A program made the translations under genes and the position numbers. A stretch of 64,000 nt of DNA, from assembly GCF_021474405.1 (NCBI RefSeq), contig NZ_JAKEIO010000029.1, positions 1-64,000 of the forward strand, read 5' to 3'. This stretch comes from [Streptosporangium] indianense. Lineage in GTDB: Bacteria > Actinomycetota > Actinomycetes > Streptomycetales > Streptomycetaceae. Positions 62,448 through 64,000 of this stretch are shown in pieces (the first letter of the stretch is position 1; every line of letters begins with the position of its first letter). The notes below the pieces were generated by a model. The model was not told the DNA's origin and ran no database searches. It saw nothing but the letters and a program-made list of their open reading frames with translations.

Positions 62448-62851
62448 TCCGTGATGGTGGGCGGGGCGGTCAGGAACGGGCGCACCTCCAGCCACTCGTG
62501 GATCGGCTTGCCGCCCGCGCCGGGGGCGGCAGACAGTTCCCCGGCCAGCTCGACGGCACGGTCGTAGCCGTCGACGTCGATGATCATCCAGCCGGCGATG
62601 AGATCCTTGGTCTCGGCGAACGGCCCGTCCGTGACCGGCGGACGCCCTTCCCCGTCGTACCGGACCCACGCCCCCTCGGGGGCGAGCGCCTGCCCGTCGA
62701 CGAACTCGCCGGTCTTCTCCAGCCGCGCCGCGAAGTCGTGCATGTACTGCATGTGGGCCGAGATCTCCTCCGGCGTCCACTGGTCCATCGGTACGTCGTT
62801 GACGGCCGACGGGGCGCCTCGGTAGTGCTTCAGCAGCAGGTACTTCGCCAT
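62444..62851 (-). CDS. DGPF/YCII-related protein, ECF42 partner
   Basis: A 135-residue YCII-like ferredoxin-fold protein (MAKYLLLKHYRGAPSAVNDV) with the diagnostic motif VTDGPFAETKDLIAGWMIID. DGPF proteins are the genomic partners of ECF42 sigmas, probably enzymatic or sensory, but the reaction is unknown. GAGGAG precedes the ATG. It is transcribed first, then the sigma factor. Confidence 0.92.
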   Translation of the reverse strand: MAKYLLLKHYRGAPSAVNDVPMDQWTPEEISAHMQYMHDFAARLEKTGEFVDGQALAPEGAWVRYDGEGRPPVTDGPFAETKDLIAGWMIIDVDGYDRAVELAGELSAAPGAGGKPIHEWLEVRPFLTAPPTITE

Positions 62852-63209
62852 GGTGATTCTCCTCGGTGCCGGTGCGGCCATCTTGGCCGCTTTCACCCCG
62901 GGGACGGAGCCGGACGCGGGTTCTCGACATCCCCGCCGAAGTTTTTTCCGCCGTCCACGTCGTGGTACGCGGACGGGGACAAAACGCTCGCGAAATGACC
63001 GCGACGCGTGATCCGCTCTGGCAGAGTCGATGCCTGTTCGAGGGGCGCCCGAAGCGCGTGCCCCCTGCGCCCAGTGACCCGGGACATGCCATGAGCGACG
63101 CACGGAGCGACTGCGGACGGAACACCGACCCGAGTCGCATCGCCGCCCTCCCGCCCGCCGTTCCGGCCGGGTGCCACTGCACGCGGCGCACGCGCGGCAC
63201 CCGGTCCGC
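62852..63209. other. Divergent promoter region ECF42/membrane protein
   Basis: 358 bp without a supported gene. It holds the ECF42-type promoter and a probable promoter for the rightward membrane protein. Confidence 0.5.
62903..62929 (-). promoter_or_regulatory. ECF42-type promoter
   Basis: On the minus strand TGTCGA (62929-62924), a 17-bp spacer and CGTC (62906-62903). This equals the TGTCGA / CG(A/T)C pattern reported for ECF42 in S. venezuelae, as I recall. It lies 51 bp before the DGPF gene, so the sigma factor probably activates its own operon. Confidence 0.75.
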
Positions 63210-64000
63210 GTGACGTCCACCGAGCAGCGCGCCGAGGGCGCCGGACCGTTCACCACCCGGCTCACCTGGCACGTCCCCGGCGGCGGCACCGCCGTGTGGG
63301 AGTCACGGCTCGCCCGGCGGCGCGGCATCATCGCGGTCCGCCCGGTCGGCGCCCCGGCGGGCCGGCACACCCGGGCCGACGATCTCGCGCTCGGCCGGCT
63401 GCGCAGACTCAACGCCATCGCCGCGACCTCCTTCGTCATCGGCGGCGCGCTCTTCGCACTCGGCGCGGGTGTCGCCCAGTTCGGCTCCGGCGACGCCACC
63501 ACCTGTGCCTCGATCTACTTCGCCGGCGGCCTGTTCTTCAACACCGGCGGCTACGTTTCGCTGCTCCAGGTCGTCAACGCGCCCCGGCACGTCCCCGGGG
63601 GCGCCGGGCGCCTGGTCACGAGCGGCTGGCGCTGGTGGAGCTACGAGCCGACGCGGGTGGACTGGCTGAGCGCGTTCGTCCTGTTCGCCGGCACGCTGGT
63701 GTTCGGCATCAACCTGCTGGACTCCTTCCTCCAGGGGCTGAGCGTCCAGCAGATCAACCGGCTGATCTGGGTACCGGACGTGATCGGCTGCCTGTTGTTC
63801 CTGATCTCCGGCCACCTCGCCTTCGTCGAGATCTGCCACGGCCGGGGCCCGTGTCTGCGTCGGCGCGACCTCGGCTGGTCGATCGTCGCCGTGAACCAGT
63901 TCGGCTCCGTCCTCTTCATGGTCTCCGCACTCGCCGCCTACACCCGCCCGGCCACCGCCGACCCGGCCAACGCGGACATCGCCAACTGGGGCACCCTCCT
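63210..64000 (+). CDS. Membrane protein (YrhK-like), cut by window end
   Basis: At least 263 residues from the GTG at 63210, open to the window edge. After a basic N-terminus (WESRLARRRGIIAV) there are at least five hydrophobic helices (AATSFVIGGALFALGAGVA; STSIYFAGGLFF-type; SAFVLFAGTLVFGINLL; LIWVPDVIGCLLFLISGH; IVAVNQFGSVLFMVSALAAY). N-G pairs before helices resemble YrhK domains. No function is known. The codon usage is typical Streptomyces. Confidence 0.65.
   Translation, partial: MTSTEQRAEGAGPFTTRLTWHVPGGGTAVWESRLARRRGIIAVRPVGAPAGRHTRADDLALGRLRRLNAIAATSFVIGGALFALGAGVAQFGSGDATTCASIYFAGGLFFNTGGYVSLLQVVNAPRHVPGGAGRLVTSGWRWWSYEPTRVDWLSAFVLFAGTLVFGINLLDSFLQGLSVQQINRLIWVPDVIGCLLFLISGHLAFVEICHGRGPCLRRRDLGWSIVAVNQFGSVLFMVSALAAYTRPATADPANADIANWGTL

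Overview
The window is a piece of a Streptomyces chromosome. The evidence is very high GC with GC-rich third codon positions, frequent GTG starts, and gene neighbourhoods I recall from Streptomyces: groEL2 with a cold-shock gene, nagK-nagA with a DasR-type site, msiK, phoU//phoRP with PHO boxes, and cdgB. Read left to right, the order resembles S. coelicolor from about SCO4300 down to SCO4225, interrupted by a mobile region. That comparison is from memory, not from an alignment.

Left core (1-31.2 kb). Two uncharacterised genes are followed by a carboxylesterase, an old-yellow-enzyme-type reductase, groEL2 under a three-armed CIRCE cluster, a cold-shock protein, threonine synthase with a MoaD-like sulfur carrier, and gpgS-otsA-otsB (glucosylglycerate and trehalose). 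An amino-sugar module follows: an orphan sugar-binding lipoprotein divergent from nagK-nagA across DasR sites, then a PfkB kinase. Next come the diguanylate cyclase CdgB facing a flavin reductase across BldD-like and Crp-like sites, ArfB, a TerD protein, an M1 peptidase, a pentapeptide protein, an FAD oxidoreductase, a quinone reductase behind a textbook SoxR box, two minisatellite arrays, a DHA2-type MFS transporter and an APH-type kinase.

Mobile region (31.3-45.1 kb). A tRNA-Thr(TGT) at the right edge has served as an integration site more than once. Its 3' half is repeated at 34.6 kb and again at 31.3 kb, giving two nested elements. The older one (about 3.3 kb) is a wreck: a low-GC 520-residue membrane protein of unknown function, a twice-frameshifted double-GntR regulator and a 5'-truncated integrase. 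The younger one (about 10.4 kb) looks intact: integrase, Xis, an XRE repressor, a primase-polymerase, a P-loop ATPase, a GntR repressor, a tightly coupled operon of spread-like membrane proteins and several tiny Cys-rich proteins. It resembles an actinomycete integrative conjugative element (AICE) of the Prim-Pol type, but I find no TraB/FtsK translocase, so it may be mobilised by other means. This region is the best candidate for something undescribed.

Right core (45.1-64 kb). A DUF3224 gene and a WYL regulator diverge around a perfect operator. They are followed by MsiK (the shared ATPase of sugar ABC importers, which links back to the amino-sugar module), a nucleotidyltransferase, a DoxX protein, rlmB-cysS, ispD-ispF, carD, a lipoprotein, phoP-phoR divergent from phoU across PHO boxes, a Cys-rich 51-residue protein beside a nickel-binding DUF4242 homologue, an ECF42 sigma factor with its DGPF-motif partner and matching promoter, and a membrane protein cut by the window end.
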